Assembly: GCF_900119085.1 (NCBI RefSeq)
Contig: NZ_FPIQ01000006.1
Location: forward strand, 62,001 to 126,000
Reading direction: 5' to 3'
Source: Nitrosovibrio sp. Nv17
Lineage (GTDB): Bacteria; Pseudomonadota; Gammaproteobacteria; Burkholderiales; Nitrosomonadaceae
Length of the DNA: 64,000 bases
Part shown: piece after piece, positions 31,082 through 38,978 of the stretch
Numbering within the stretch: position 1 is the stretch's first letter
How the letters are laid out: each line of letters starts with the position of its first letter
Position numbers and translations under genes: made by a program
Notes under the pieces: generated by a model
Databases searched by the model: none
Told to the model about the DNA's origin: nothing
The model's input: only the letters and a program-made list of their open reading frames with translations

Positions 31082-31495
31082 TCAGGACAGGCCCCGGGTC
31101 CTGGAGCGCTTCCTGGAAGGCGACGGCCGCGCCGCCGGTTTCTCCGGCGGCACCACGCAGCGGTAGTGGAGCTCCACGGGCATCCACATCCCGAGCGTCA
31201 GCACGCCCGCGAGGTCATGCGCGAGGGAGCGGTGGAGGATCACGTCGCGGATGCCCTGGGTGCATTCCGTAAAGAGGATCCGGGGTTCGGCGGCACTGCC
31301 CCAGAAGCGGTCATGCACGATCACCCTGCGGTATTCCATGGCCTGCCCGCCGTATCCGGCAGGATCGGGCATCGGCGCGGCGAGCCGGAAGCGGGCGCAT
31401 CCCGCCAGGAGCAGGACGCCGGCCGCGCAGGCGATGAGCCACGCGCGCGGGCGGTGGGGCGGGAAGCGGCCGGAAGTCGTCGCGTGGGAAGGCAT
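31082..31495 (-). CDS. Small lipoprotein of unknown function
   Basis: This 137-residue protein has an Arg-rich start, the hydrophobic signal AWLIACAAGVLLLAG and a lipobox LAGC at about residue 33. The mature part has MEYRRVIVHDRFWG, ILFTECTQGIRDV and a late MPVELHYRCV segment, then a basic tail. The layout recalls small phage- or plasmid-borne serum-resistance lipoproteins of the Bor type, but the similarity is weak. It lies directly left of the prophage and may belong to host or phage. Confidence 0.6.
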   Translation of the reverse strand: MPSHATTSGRFPPHRPRAWLIACAAGVLLLAGCARFRLAAPMPDPAGYGGQAMEYRRVIVHDRFWGSAAEPRILFTECTQGIRDVILHRSLAHDLAGVLTLGMWMPVELHYRCVVPPEKPAARPSPSRKRSRTRGLS

Positions 31496-31569
31496 GGGGC
31501 GGAAAGAAGCCGATTTCCAATGTTATCCCAATGCGCGGGCGCTGCAAACCGGGGCATGCACAAAAAAAC

Positions 31570-31597
31570 TTGACAAATACCGGAAACGCCCTATAAT
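31570..31597 (+). promoter_or_regulatory. Strong sigma70 promoter
   Basis: A perfect TTGACA (31570-31575) and a perfect TATAAT (31592-31597) are separated by 16 bp. The predicted transcript start is near 31604. No reading frame follows before the first terminator. Confidence 0.75.
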
Positions 31598-31603
31598 GCG
31601 AAT

Positions 31604-31768
31604 CCATACAGTGGATTTTTGTGCTCATAGGATATAGATTCCGAGTCGAATCCACACGGCCGCCTGGCTGTACGCCGGCCGGCCCGCCGTCTCCGCCCCG
31701 AGGTTGTCCACCGCAGGCGAGGGCGGTACCAGGAACCCGCGCTTCTCCCGGCAGAAGGCGGGTTTTTT
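31604..31768 (+). ncRNA. Candidate small RNA between strong promoter and terminator
   Basis: A transcript from the promoter at 31570-31597 would run about 165 nt to the terminator at 31734-31768 without a supported reading frame. It would begin with a small hairpin AATCCA-TACAG-TGGATT (31600-31616) followed by five T. I recognise no known RNA family. It could also be the leader of the phage late operon. Confidence 0.35.
31734..31768 (+). terminator. Intrinsic terminator
   Basis: AACCCGC (31734-31740) pairs with GCGGGTT (31758-31764), and the inner CTTCT with AGAAG, around a CCCGGC loop. Six T follow. Confidence 0.8.
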
Positions 31769-31802
31769 GTTGCACCCTTCCTTTCCCGTGAAGGAAGCCG
31801 CG

Positions 31803-31825
31803 AACCCGCTCAGGCGGGTTTTTTT
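31803..31825 (+). terminator. Second intrinsic terminator
   Basis: AACCCGC (31803-31809) pairs with GCGGGTT (31814-31820) with a TCAG loop, followed by a T-run. Its stem repeats that of the terminator 70 bp upstream. Confidence 0.8.
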
Positions 31826-31903
31826 GTCTCGAAGATTCACAGGATCGTTCATTCCGGCCTGCCTCGCGCGGGCCTTTTCATTTGGAGATAGGAGATAGCA
31901 TCG

Positions 31904-32308
31904 ATGGTCGGTACTCCAGCGGTTACAGCGATCGTGATTGCGGTGCTCGTCGCACTGGCTTTTGGTGGAGGGTTCGCCCTCGGCGACTGGCGCGCCACCA
32001 TGCAGATACAGCGGCTCCATAACGACAACGCGCTGCTGTCGGCTGCGAACGACCGGTGCGCCACCGACATCGAATCGGTGCGCTTTGCCCTGGATGCGCA
32101 GAAAGCGGCGGCAGTCCGGCGGGAGAAGGAGGCGATCCGGGCGATGCGGGAGGCAGGAAAAGTGGCGGCGGCCCATACGGCAAAGGCCAGGGCGATCCGG
32201 GCGCTGCCGCCGGTGGCGGATGTTTCTGCCGACGGGCAGTGCGAGGCCATTTTCAGGGAACAGCAGGAATACGTGCAGGATCGCCGTCGTCATGGCGCGT
32301 CGCAGTAG
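31904..32308 (+). CDS. Rz-like inner-membrane spanin
   Basis: This 134-residue phage lysis protein has one N-terminal transmembrane helix (VTAIVIAVLVALAFGGGFAL) and a long charged coiled coil (QRLHNDNALLSAAND, QKAAAVRREKEAIRAMREAG). This is the layout of an inner-membrane spanin, which joins an outer-membrane partner to fuse the membranes at lysis. The next gene, overlapping in another frame, encodes a lipoprotein that fits the partner. The start has a GGAG site. It lies before the terminase genes, far from the endolysin. Confidence 0.72.
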   Translation: MVGTPAVTAIVIAVLVALAFGGGFALGDWRATMQIQRLHNDNALLSAANDRCATDIESVRFALDAQKAAAVRREKEAIRAMREAGKVAAAHTAKARAIRALPPVADVSADGQCEAIFREQQEYVQDRRRHGASQ

Positions 32309-32612
32309 CAGGATGGCGGCACGGGTACTGGCCGTCGCGATGCTGGGCGGGTGCGCCGGCACGCCCGTCATCCAGACGCAGCTGCTGGAGGTGCCGGTGG
32401 CCGTTCCCTGCCGGGTGGAAACGCCGGCGGAGTGCAGTTCGGCGTATGCGGTCGACCGCGTCTCCGCCAAGGACGACGCTCTGGCCATCAACCGCGCCCT
32501 GCGCGTGGAAATCGAGGAGCGCGCCGCCTGCGAGGTCAGGCTGCTTGCCGCGGTGAAGGGCTGCAACGGTGCGCCCCGGCGGGAATCGGACCCTGAATCG
32601 GGCCATGAGTGA
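32292..32612 (+). CDS. Rz1-like lipoprotein, candidate outer-membrane spanin
   Basis: This 106-residue lipoprotein has a signal ending in the lipobox LGGC and a mature part with the VPVAVPCRV segment and EIEERAACEVRLLAAV. Similar phage lipoproteins follow Rz-like genes. It overlaps the Rz-like frame by 17 bp and the small terminase gene by 8 bp. A later ATG at 32313 would still keep the signal peptide. Assignment rests on position and lipobox. Confidence 0.65.
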   Translation: MARRSSRMAARVLAVAMLGGCAGTPVIQTQLLEVPVAVPCRVETPAECSSAYAVDRVSAKDDALAINRALRVEIEERAACEVRLLAAVKGCNGAPRRESDPESGHE

Positions 32613-33168
32613 GCGCCGTTCCCGGCAAAAGTCGGCGGATGCGGGCAGGCAGCGCCCGGTTCGCGGAAGCAAAGCGCCTGCACCCGGTGCCCGCGAGCTG
32701 GTGGATGCGATCTGCGGCGGCATTTCCCTGGGCAGATCGGTGCGCGCGATGTGCGCGGAGACCGGTGTCAGCCAGCGGGTGCTGTGGAACTGGCTTGCGG
32801 GCGACGCGGGGCTGATGCGGCAGTATCAGCGCGCCAGGGAACTGGGCGTGGATGCCTACGCCGAGGAGATCATCGAAATCTCGGATGACGGGAGCCGCGA
32901 CGTTTCCGTCGACGAGAAGGGAAGGGAGGTGACGAACCGCGAAATCATCGCGCGCTCTCAGCTGCGCATCGACGCGCGCAAGTGGTACGCAGCCAGGCTC
33001 GCACCGAAAAAATACGGGGACAGGCCATCCGGCGCCCGGTGGGACGAAGGGCAGGAAAAGCCGGCTGTTCACAGCGTCGAGGTGGCCTTTGTCGCGCCCT
33101 CCGGCGCGGGTGAGGAAGGCATGGGCCGCGGCTCCGGCGTACGCGATTCGCCCGCCGGGACGGCATGA
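32605..33168 (+). CDS. Terminase small subunit
   Basis: This 187-residue protein has a basic, disordered start, then a helix-turn-helix (GGISLGRSVRAMCAETGVSQ) and a helical oligomerisation region (YQRARELGVDAYAEEIIEIS), typical of phage small terminases that recognise the packaging site. SRDVSVDEKGREVTNREII and RIDARKWYAARLAPKKYGD are frequent in this family. The large terminase gene starts inside its stop (ATGA). Confidence 0.85.
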   Translation: MSERRSRQKSADAGRQRPVRGSKAPAPGARELVDAICGGISLGRSVRAMCAETGVSQRVLWNWLAGDAGLMRQYQRARELGVDAYAEEIIEISDDGSRDVSVDEKGREVTNREIIARSQLRIDARKWYAARLAPKKYGDRPSGARWDEGQEKPAVHSVEVAFVAPSGAGEEGMGRGSGVRDSPAGTA

Positions 33169-34418
33169 CCGTCTACCGGGCGGAATTTCCCGAGAAGCTC
33201 AGGTTCCTGTTCGAGCCCCACCGATACAAGGTGCTTTATGGCGGTCGCGGCGGGGCGAAGAGCTGGAGCGTCGCCCGCGCGCTGCTGATCCAGGCGGCGA
33301 AGGCGCCGCTGCGCATCCTGTGCGCGCGCGAGCTGCAGAGTTCCATCGCCGAATCGGTGCACCATCTGCTGCGCTCGCAGATCGCGGAGATCGGGCTGGA
33401 AGGCTTCTACGAGGTGCAGAACAGCGCCATTCACGGGCGCAACGGCTCCGAGTTCGTGTTCGCGGGACTGCGCAACAACGTCACCAAGATCAAGTCGTTC
33501 GAGGGCATCGACCGGGTATGGGTGGAAGAGGCCCAGGCAGTCTCGAAGGGCAGCTGGGAGGTATTGATTCCCACGATCCGCAAGGAGGGCTCCGAGATCT
33601 GGATCACCTTCAACCCGGAACTGGAGGCGGACGAGACCTACCGGCGCTTCGTGGCCGACCCGCCCGCCGGCGCCGCGGTCGTCCACGTCAACTGGGACGA
33701 CAACCCATGGTTTCCCGAAACGCTGAGGCGGGAAAAGGACGAATTGAAGGCGCGCGACCCCGACGCCTACCGGAACATCTGGGAAGGCCGGTGCCGCGCC
33801 GCCCTGGACGGGGCCATCTATGCCCGTGAACTGCGGGTGGCGCAGGTGGAGGGGCGCATCGGGCGCATCGTCTATGACGCCGCGCGGCCGGTGCACACGT
33901 TCTTCGATCTCGGCTGGGCGGACAGCACCAGCATATGGTTTGCGCAAAGCATTGGGAGCGAATTCAGATTGATCGACTACTACAGCAACAGCCAGCTGCC
34001 GATACAGCACTATATCGGCGCCTTGCAGGAACGGGGGTACGTATACGGCACCGACTGGCTCCCGCACGACGCGCGCGCCAGGACGCTGGCGACGGGGCGC
34101 AGCGTGGAGGAGATCATGCTCGCGGCCGGTCGCCGGGTGAGGATCGTGCCCGACCTCTCCATCTATGATGGCATCAATGCCGCCCGCACGGTGTTCAACC
34201 GCTGCTGGTTCGACGAACACAAGTGCGTGGAAGGCCTGCAGGGCCTGCGGCGCTATCGCTACGACGTCGATCCCGCCACGGGCGGGTTCAGCGGGCGTCC
34301 GCTGCACGACCTCCATAGCCATGCGGCGGACGCCTTCCGCTACTTCGCGGTGGCCGCCGAGGACGACCGGCCAGGGGGCAGCGCCCGGGGCATCCGCATG
34401 AGGGGATGGCGCACATGA
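33165..34418 (+). CDS. Terminase large subunit (PBSX/P22-like)
   Basis: This 417-residue DNA-packaging motor has Walker A GGRGGAKSW near residue 27, Walker B VWVEEAQ and the coupling segment WITFNPE. The nuclease part has FFDLGWADSTSIW, HDARARTLATG and a late HDLHSHAADAFRY that would bind metal. Length and motifs fit the Terminase_3 family used by P22-like and PBSX-like phages. It overlaps the small terminase by 4 bp and the portal gene by 13 bp. Confidence 0.93.
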   Translation: MTVYRAEFPEKLRFLFEPHRYKVLYGGRGGAKSWSVARALLIQAAKAPLRILCARELQSSIAESVHHLLRSQIAEIGLEGFYEVQNSAIHGRNGSEFVFAGLRNNVTKIKSFEGIDRVWVEEAQAVSKGSWEVLIPTIRKEGSEIWITFNPELEADETYRRFVADPPAGAAVVHVNWDDNPWFPETLRREKDELKARDPDAYRNIWEGRCRAALDGAIYARELRVAQVEGRIGRIVYDAARPVHTFFDLGWADSTSIWFAQSIGSEFRLIDYYSNSQLPIQHYIGALQERGYVYGTDWLPHDARARTLATGRSVEEIMLAAGRRVRIVPDLSIYDGINAARTVFNRCWFDEHKCVEGLQGLRRYRYDVDPATGGFSGRPLHDLHSHAADAFRYFAVAAEDDRPGGSARGIRMRGWRT

Positions 34419-36214
34419 TCCCGGGGCCGGCGGGCGCGGATGCGGAGGACATCGGGGCGGACATCTCGGTCGAGGCCTACAGCAGGATCTGCCGGGATAT
34501 CCGCAGCCAGCCCGGATGGCGCCTGGATTCGGATACGGACTGCGACTACTACGACGGCGCACAGGTTGGCGTGGACGTCGTCAGGCGGCTCAAGGAAGCC
34601 GGCATCCCGCCGCAGGATTCGAACCTGATCAAGCCGACCATCAACGCCGTGCTGGGCATCGAGGCGCGCAGCCGCACGGACTACCGGGTCATGGCGGACG
34701 ACGAGCGCCAGATGGAAATCGCCGAGGGGCTTTCCGCCCGGCTCAAGGAAGTCGAGACCGAGTCCCGTGCCGACCGCGCGATGTCGGATGCCTACTCCAG
34801 CATGATCCGCGCGGGGATCGGCTGGGTCGAAGTGTCGCGTGAATTCGATCCGCTGCGCTACCCGTACCGGGTGCGTGAAATCCATCGCAACGAGATCTGG
34901 TGGGACTGGTCGTCGAGGGAGCCGGATCTGTCGGATGCGCGCTACCTGCGCCGCGACAAGTGGGTGGATCGGGCGCAGGCCGCCCGGATGTTCCCGGAGC
35001 AGGACGCGCTCATCGCCGGCAGCTGGAGCGGCTGGAACCACCTGGACGTGTACGAGGGCGCCGACACGCGCATGGCCCGTGCCTGCGAGGTGGAGCAGGC
35101 ATGGAACCAGTCCTGGGGACACCTCCAGGAGGAGTATCTCAATCGCGGCTCGGGCATGGTGCGCCTGTCGGAGTTGTGGTACCGCCACCTGGAAAATGCA
35201 TACGTGCTGGTATTGCCGGATGGCCAGATGCTGGAATACCGCGAGGACAATCCCCATCACCAGGCGGCCCTGGGCGAGGGGCTGGTGCGTGCCCGCAGAT
35301 GCCTGTTGCCGCGGATGCGGGTGTCGATCTGGCTGGGCCCGCACAAGCTGATGGACGTGCCCAGCCCGCTGCCCCACCGGGATTTTCCGTACGTGCCGTT
35401 CTGGTGCTTCCGCAAGGATCGCTCGCGCGCGCCGTACGGGCTGATCCGCGACATGCGCGGGCCACAGGACCAGATACTCGATCTGGATATCCTGCTGTAC
35501 GAGGTGCTGAATTCGGTGAAGGTCGAGGTGGACAACGACGCCCTGGATCTGGCCCAGAACAGCTACCAGGAAGTGGCCCGCAACGTCGGCAGCCTGCGCT
35601 CGATGACGGTGCTGAACGCGCAGCGCAGGAACGCGGGCGGATTCAAGGTGACGCGCGAGCATGCGCTGGCGTCGCAGGTCTTCCAGCTGGTGGAGGAGCG
35701 CAAGCGCAGGATCGAGGCGGTGAGCGGCGTCTACCGGGCCATGCTCGGGGCTCACACGCAGGCGGCCAGCGGCATTGCCATCAGCAACCTGGTGGAACAA
35801 GGTTCCAGCGTGCTGGCGGAGCCCAACGACAACTTCCGCTACGCCCGCCGGCTGGTGGGGCAGCAGCTCCTGGCGCTCATCAGGCACGACCTGCTTGGCC
35901 GGCAGGTGGCATTTGCGGTCGGGCAGGGCGACGGTCGCAGGACCGTCTATTTCAACCGCGAGATCGAGACCCCTGCGGGAGCGGTGATCGAGAACGACGT
36001 CGAGACCGCCCGCGTCAAGGTCGTGCTGGAAGACGTGCCGGCCACGCCGACCTTCCGGGCGCAGCAGCTGCAGGCATTCGCCCGCATCGTGCAGGCCGCG
36101 CCGCCAGCGTACCAGGCGGTGCTGTACCCGGCGATGCTGGAGCTGTCGGACGTGCCGAACCGGCACGAGTTGGCGGAGCGGTTGCGGCAGATGACCGCAC
36201 TGGCGGGGTCATGA
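34406..36214 (+). CDS. Portal protein (P22 gp1-like)
   Basis: This 602-residue protein forms the dodecameric vertex ring for DNA passage. P22-type marks are the N-terminal DYYDGAQVG and LIKPTINAVLGIEARSRTDY, then HRNEIWWDW. A central FPYVPFWCFRKDRSRAPYG and the late IAISNLVEQGSSVL complete the pattern. Size is near P22 portal without its long barrel. A 77-bp gap leads into the AT-rich insert. Confidence 0.88.
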   Translation: MAHMIPGPAGADAEDIGADISVEAYSRICRDIRSQPGWRLDSDTDCDYYDGAQVGVDVVRRLKEAGIPPQDSNLIKPTINAVLGIEARSRTDYRVMADDERQMEIAEGLSARLKEVETESRADRAMSDAYSSMIRAGIGWVEVSREFDPLRYPYRVREIHRNEIWWDWSSREPDLSDARYLRRDKWVDRAQAARMFPEQDALIAGSWSGWNHLDVYEGADTRMARACEVEQAWNQSWGHLQEEYLNRGSGMVRLSELWYRHLENAYVLVLPDGQMLEYREDNPHHQAALGEGLVRARRCLLPRMRVSIWLGPHKLMDVPSPLPHRDFPYVPFWCFRKDRSRAPYGLIRDMRGPQDQILDLDILLYEVLNSVKVEVDNDALDLAQNSYQEVARNVGSLRSMTVLNAQRRNAGGFKVTREHALASQVFQLVEERKRRIEAVSGVYRAMLGAHTQAASGIAISNLVEQGSSVLAEPNDNFRYARRLVGQQLLALIRHDLLGRQVAFAVGQGDGRRTVYFNREIETPAGAVIENDVETARVKVVLEDVPATPTFRAQQLQAFARIVQAAPPAYQAVLYPAMLELSDVPNRHELAERLRQMTALAGS

Positions 36215-36291
36215 TGCGTCAGCGTGCCATGGCCGGAGAACAACGTGGATCATGAACATGGTCCGGGCATCAAACAACTGGAGGAATCGAC

Positions 36292-37041
36292 ATGATCAAA
36301 TTTTTGTGCAATAGCTTCGTGGCTGGTCAATATTATGTTCCTGGCATGATTGCTGATTTTGAAGCAAACATTGAAAGGGACCTTATCACAGATGGAAATG
36401 CAATCAATCTTCCCTTGGTAACAGGATCCACTTGGGCGGAGAAGCCACATTTCACTTCAGTAGATGCAGGCACAGCCATAAGTCTAATTGATGTTGGAGG
36501 AGGTTCAACATGGGTGTCAACATATGCTGGATGGATTCCTCAGAATGGTATTGTGGTGTTGGCATCCAATTGGGGAACGGTGGCGTCTCCAGTCGGCTCG
36601 ATAACAGGTGTCGCTAATGGATTGTTTCAGCCGATAGGTGGTGCAGGTTCTCTGGTTATTCCTGCTGGAATGCTACTGGAAAGTAGAGCAAAGCTTGAAA
36701 TAGAGGCGTCGCTTCTTAGAATAGGAGCAAATGGTCCTTATACTGCTAATATCCATCTTGGTACTGCGGGAAATGTCAATGATTCGATCGTCTTTTCTGT
36801 AGCACCTGCAGCAACTAATAATCTTCATACACGAATATATTTGTCGCTCTGGTTCAATGAAGGAACTGTAACCACAGTAAGTTATCAGGCACCCGGTGCG
36901 TCAACTGCGGGTGCATTGCAAGATAAAGCAGCTAACATAGATCTGATGAAAGCCATGACAGTTTCGATTGGAATTCTGTCGGCGCATACGGCAGATCGAA
37001 TCAACCTCGTCGGTTACTCAGTAAAATTGGTGATGATATGA
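36292..37041 (+). CDS. AT-rich phage-inserted gene, unknown function
   Basis: This 249-residue protein is encoded by DNA much poorer in G+C than its surroundings (a sampled 60-base line is 40%). It has no signal peptide or transmembrane helix and is rich in Gly, Ser and Thr with short beta-prone blocks, such as GGGSTWVSTYAGWI and SLVIPAGMLLESRAKLEIEA. This suits a beta-sandwich virion or receptor protein, but I recognise no family. GGAGG precedes the ATG. Its stop overlaps the next start by 4 bp, so the two genes form a unit placed between portal and scaffold. Confidence 0.7.
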   Translation: MIKFLCNSFVAGQYYVPGMIADFEANIERDLITDGNAINLPLVTGSTWAEKPHFTSVDAGTAISLIDVGGGSTWVSTYAGWIPQNGIVVLASNWGTVASPVGSITGVANGLFQPIGGAGSLVIPAGMLLESRAKLEIEASLLRIGANGPYTANIHLGTAGNVNDSIVFSVAPAATNNLHTRIYLSLWFNEGTVTTVSYQAPGASTAGALQDKAANIDLMKAMTVSIGILSAHTADRINLVGYSVKLVMI

Positions 37042-37844
37042 CTATAAATCCCAATATCATGAGAATCATCTCTTCTGAGATTCTTGAGGATCCGGCGCAG
37101 TACGCTAAAGAACGTTCGTACCCTGATCGAATCATGATGGTAGAAGATCCTACAGGATTGCGAGGTCAAGTTGTAAAGATACGTTTGGTGCGTGGCGACC
37201 CGATTATTGCAGGCTCCTATCGGGTTGAGTTGTCACGGGATTACTACACATCGGAGTATGCTCTAGGAACAGGAGGAGGATGGTACTGGTGGAGTTATAT
37301 GCTTGACCCAGAATGGGCTGAAAAATTCAAATTATTGAAAGCTACGAATCCTCAATGGCAAGACTACAGCATTAATATTCAACAATTCAAGACTCGGAAT
37401 ACTGACAATTTTATCCATCCGAAATGGACTGTAGTGGTGAATGAGTTTGGCGTATGTCTGAGAAAATGGTCTCAATCTGATACACCAAAAAAATACGAGA
37501 TTGTGGCACTCTGGCCAGTAGATTCACTCATCTGGCATGATGTCGTAAGCTATATATACTGGTCAACAGGGCGTGATGGAGTCTTTGAGTTATACCTGGA
37601 CGACAAGCTAATTTATAGATATTTGGGGCCGACAGTCTATGAAGGAGTTACCCGCGGATGCTACTGGAAACAGGGAATATATGCTCCCGGAAGCTACCCT
37701 GCGGGTATAGATGATCTGACGATATATGCGCAGGGCCTCAGGCAGGTTTATCCAGCAGGGGGCAGCTATCTTGAATGTAGAACCGTACCGGCAAAATTCC
37801 CACCTCAAGTGACCCAGCTTAGAGTAAAAATGGATAAGATATAG
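37038..37844 (+). CDS. Polysaccharide-lyase-like (heparin lyase I fold) protein in the phage insert
   Basis: This 268-residue protein, also AT-rich, has the layout of the concanavalin-like polysaccharide lyase family of heparin lyase I type. RVELSRDYYTSEYALG is followed by GGWYWWSYMLDPEW, the EIVALWPV and IYWSTGRDGVFELYLDDKLIYRY strands, and the family-like end GCYWKQGIYAPGSYPAGIDDL. Such enzymes cut acidic polysaccharides, and on a phage they serve as depolymerases. No signal peptide is present. Catalytic residues cannot be fixed by eye. It is translationally coupled to the preceding gene and followed by a terminator. Confidence 0.62.
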   Translation: MTINPNIMRIISSEILEDPAQYAKERSYPDRIMMVEDPTGLRGQVVKIRLVRGDPIIAGSYRVELSRDYYTSEYALGTGGGWYWWSYMLDPEWAEKFKLLKATNPQWQDYSINIQQFKTRNTDNFIHPKWTVVVNEFGVCLRKWSQSDTPKKYEIVALWPVDSLIWHDVVSYIYWSTGRDGVFELYLDDKLIYRYLGPTVYEGVTRGCYWKQGIYAPGSYPAGIDDLTIYAQGLRQVYPAGGSYLECRTVPAKFPPQVTQLRVKMDKI

Positions 37845-37869
37845 ATCGAATGAAGAGTCACTTGATGCA

Positions 37870-37890
37870 ACCGCCTTCGGGCGGTTTTTT
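37870..37890 (+). terminator. Intrinsic terminator closing the AT-rich insert
   Basis: ACCGCC (37870-37875) and GGCGGT (37880-37885) pair around TTCG, with a run of T to 37890. It separates the inserted pair from the scaffold gene. Confidence 0.8.
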
Positions 37891-38005
37891 GTTTTCAGCC
37901 GCCTGAAACATCCGGACGGCTCGCGCTCACGGCGATACCGCAGTTTCATCAACCCCCGCTCAGGCGGCGTGCTCACGACGACACCGCAGTTGGAGGAGAA
38001 GGAAA

Positions 38006-38965
38006 ATGGAAGTGGATCAGTTGACCAATGAACAGGTCGCAAGCCTGACGCCCGAGCAGGTCGAGCTGCTGGAGAATCATCCGGAGAAGCTGGCCGAGAT
38101 TCTCGATGGACGGGAGCAGGCAGGGAATGACTCCGGGCAGGCATTGGCGTCCGGCGGCGAGGAGACGGGCGAGGCGGCTCCGGTCGTGCTGAACAAGAGC
38201 GGCAGGGGAATCATCCCCTACGAAAAGCACAAGGAGCTTCGGGTCGAGAACTCATCGCTGCGCGAGCAATTGCAGGCGGCGCAGGTGGCGCAGGCCGAGG
38301 CGGCCCGCAGGCTGGAGGAATTGCTCGGACGCAAGGAGCACGCCGCCGCGGAAGGGGAGGCGGAGGTCTCCGACGATGCGCTGGCGCGGCACCTTGCCAC
38401 CCTCAAGGCCGAGATGCCCGGACTCTACCCGGTCATCGCCGCGGTGCTCGAGGGCGGCCGGAAGCAGGGAGAGGAACTCCGCAGGACGCTGGACGAACTG
38501 AAGCGCGAAAAGGAAGAAGCGGATCGCGTCCGTCAGCTCAGCGTGGCCGAGCAGGTGCAGGAGGCGAAGGAGAACAATCCCGACCTGGTTCATTGGGAGA
38601 CGGCCGATCCGGAGGCCTGGGAGGAGGCGCTGCGCCAGGACGAGATACTCCGTACCGGCGGCAGGTGGGCGAACAGGCCCTACGCCGAGCGGTTCGAGGA
38701 AGTCGTCCGCCGCGTGCGCGCCATTCTGCCCCAGGCTTCGAAAACGCAGGCACAGTCCGATCCGGAGCGAATCAGGGCCGAGGCGAAGGCCAGGCTCGAC
38801 AAGGCTCCGGAGAGGAGACCCGTAACCCTATCGGATATCCATGGCGGGGCAAACCCGGCCTCCGAGCGCGAGCAGATCGAGAACCTGGACGCCCTGACAC
38901 TGGCCCAGAGACTCATGAAGATGCCCGCGCACCAGGCGGCGGCCATGCGAGCCGATCTTGACTGA
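38006..38965 (+). CDS. Phage scaffolding protein
   Basis: This 319-residue protein is highly charged and helical. It has an acidic N-terminus (TNEQVASLTPEQVELLENHP), a long coiled coil around residues 75-115 (EKHKELRVENSSLREQLQAA) and a second at 150-195. Such proteins guide procapsid assembly and are encoded directly before the coat gene, as here. A GGAGGAGAAGG ribosome site precedes the start. The identification is by composition and position. Confidence 0.8.
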   Translation: MEVDQLTNEQVASLTPEQVELLENHPEKLAEILDGREQAGNDSGQALASGGEETGEAAPVVLNKSGRGIIPYEKHKELRVENSSLREQLQAAQVAQAEAARRLEELLGRKEHAAAEGEAEVSDDALARHLATLKAEMPGLYPVIAAVLEGGRKQGEELRRTLDELKREKEEADRVRQLSVAEQVQEAKENNPDLVHWETADPEAWEEALRQDEILRTGGRWANRPYAERFEEVVRRVRAILPQASKTQAQSDPERIRAEAKARLDKAPERRPVTLSDIHGGANPASEREQIENLDALTLAQRLMKMPAHQAAAMRADLD

Positions 38966-38978
38966 AGGAATGAACTAA

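Larger units (their letters stand above)
31496..31903. other. 408-bp region at the left edge of the prophage
   Basis: No protein gene is supported. It holds a strong promoter (31570-31597), a possible small RNA and two intrinsic terminators, all on the plus strand. No attachment site or tRNA end was recognised. Confidence 0.5.

Noticed and set aside
31600..31680. tRNA 3' end or attachment site at the prophage left edge
   Set aside because: GAGTCGAATCC looks like a T-loop, but no acceptor or anticodon stem can be drawn and no matching copy was seen near 51950.
34340..36166. Minus-strand frame of about 608 codons opposite the portal gene
   Set aside because: It is an antisense shadow; the portal motifs and neighbour overlaps are on the plus strand.
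36211..36255. 14-codon frame overlapping the portal stop
   Set aside because: It has no conserved sequence and lies in a spacer before the AT-rich insert.
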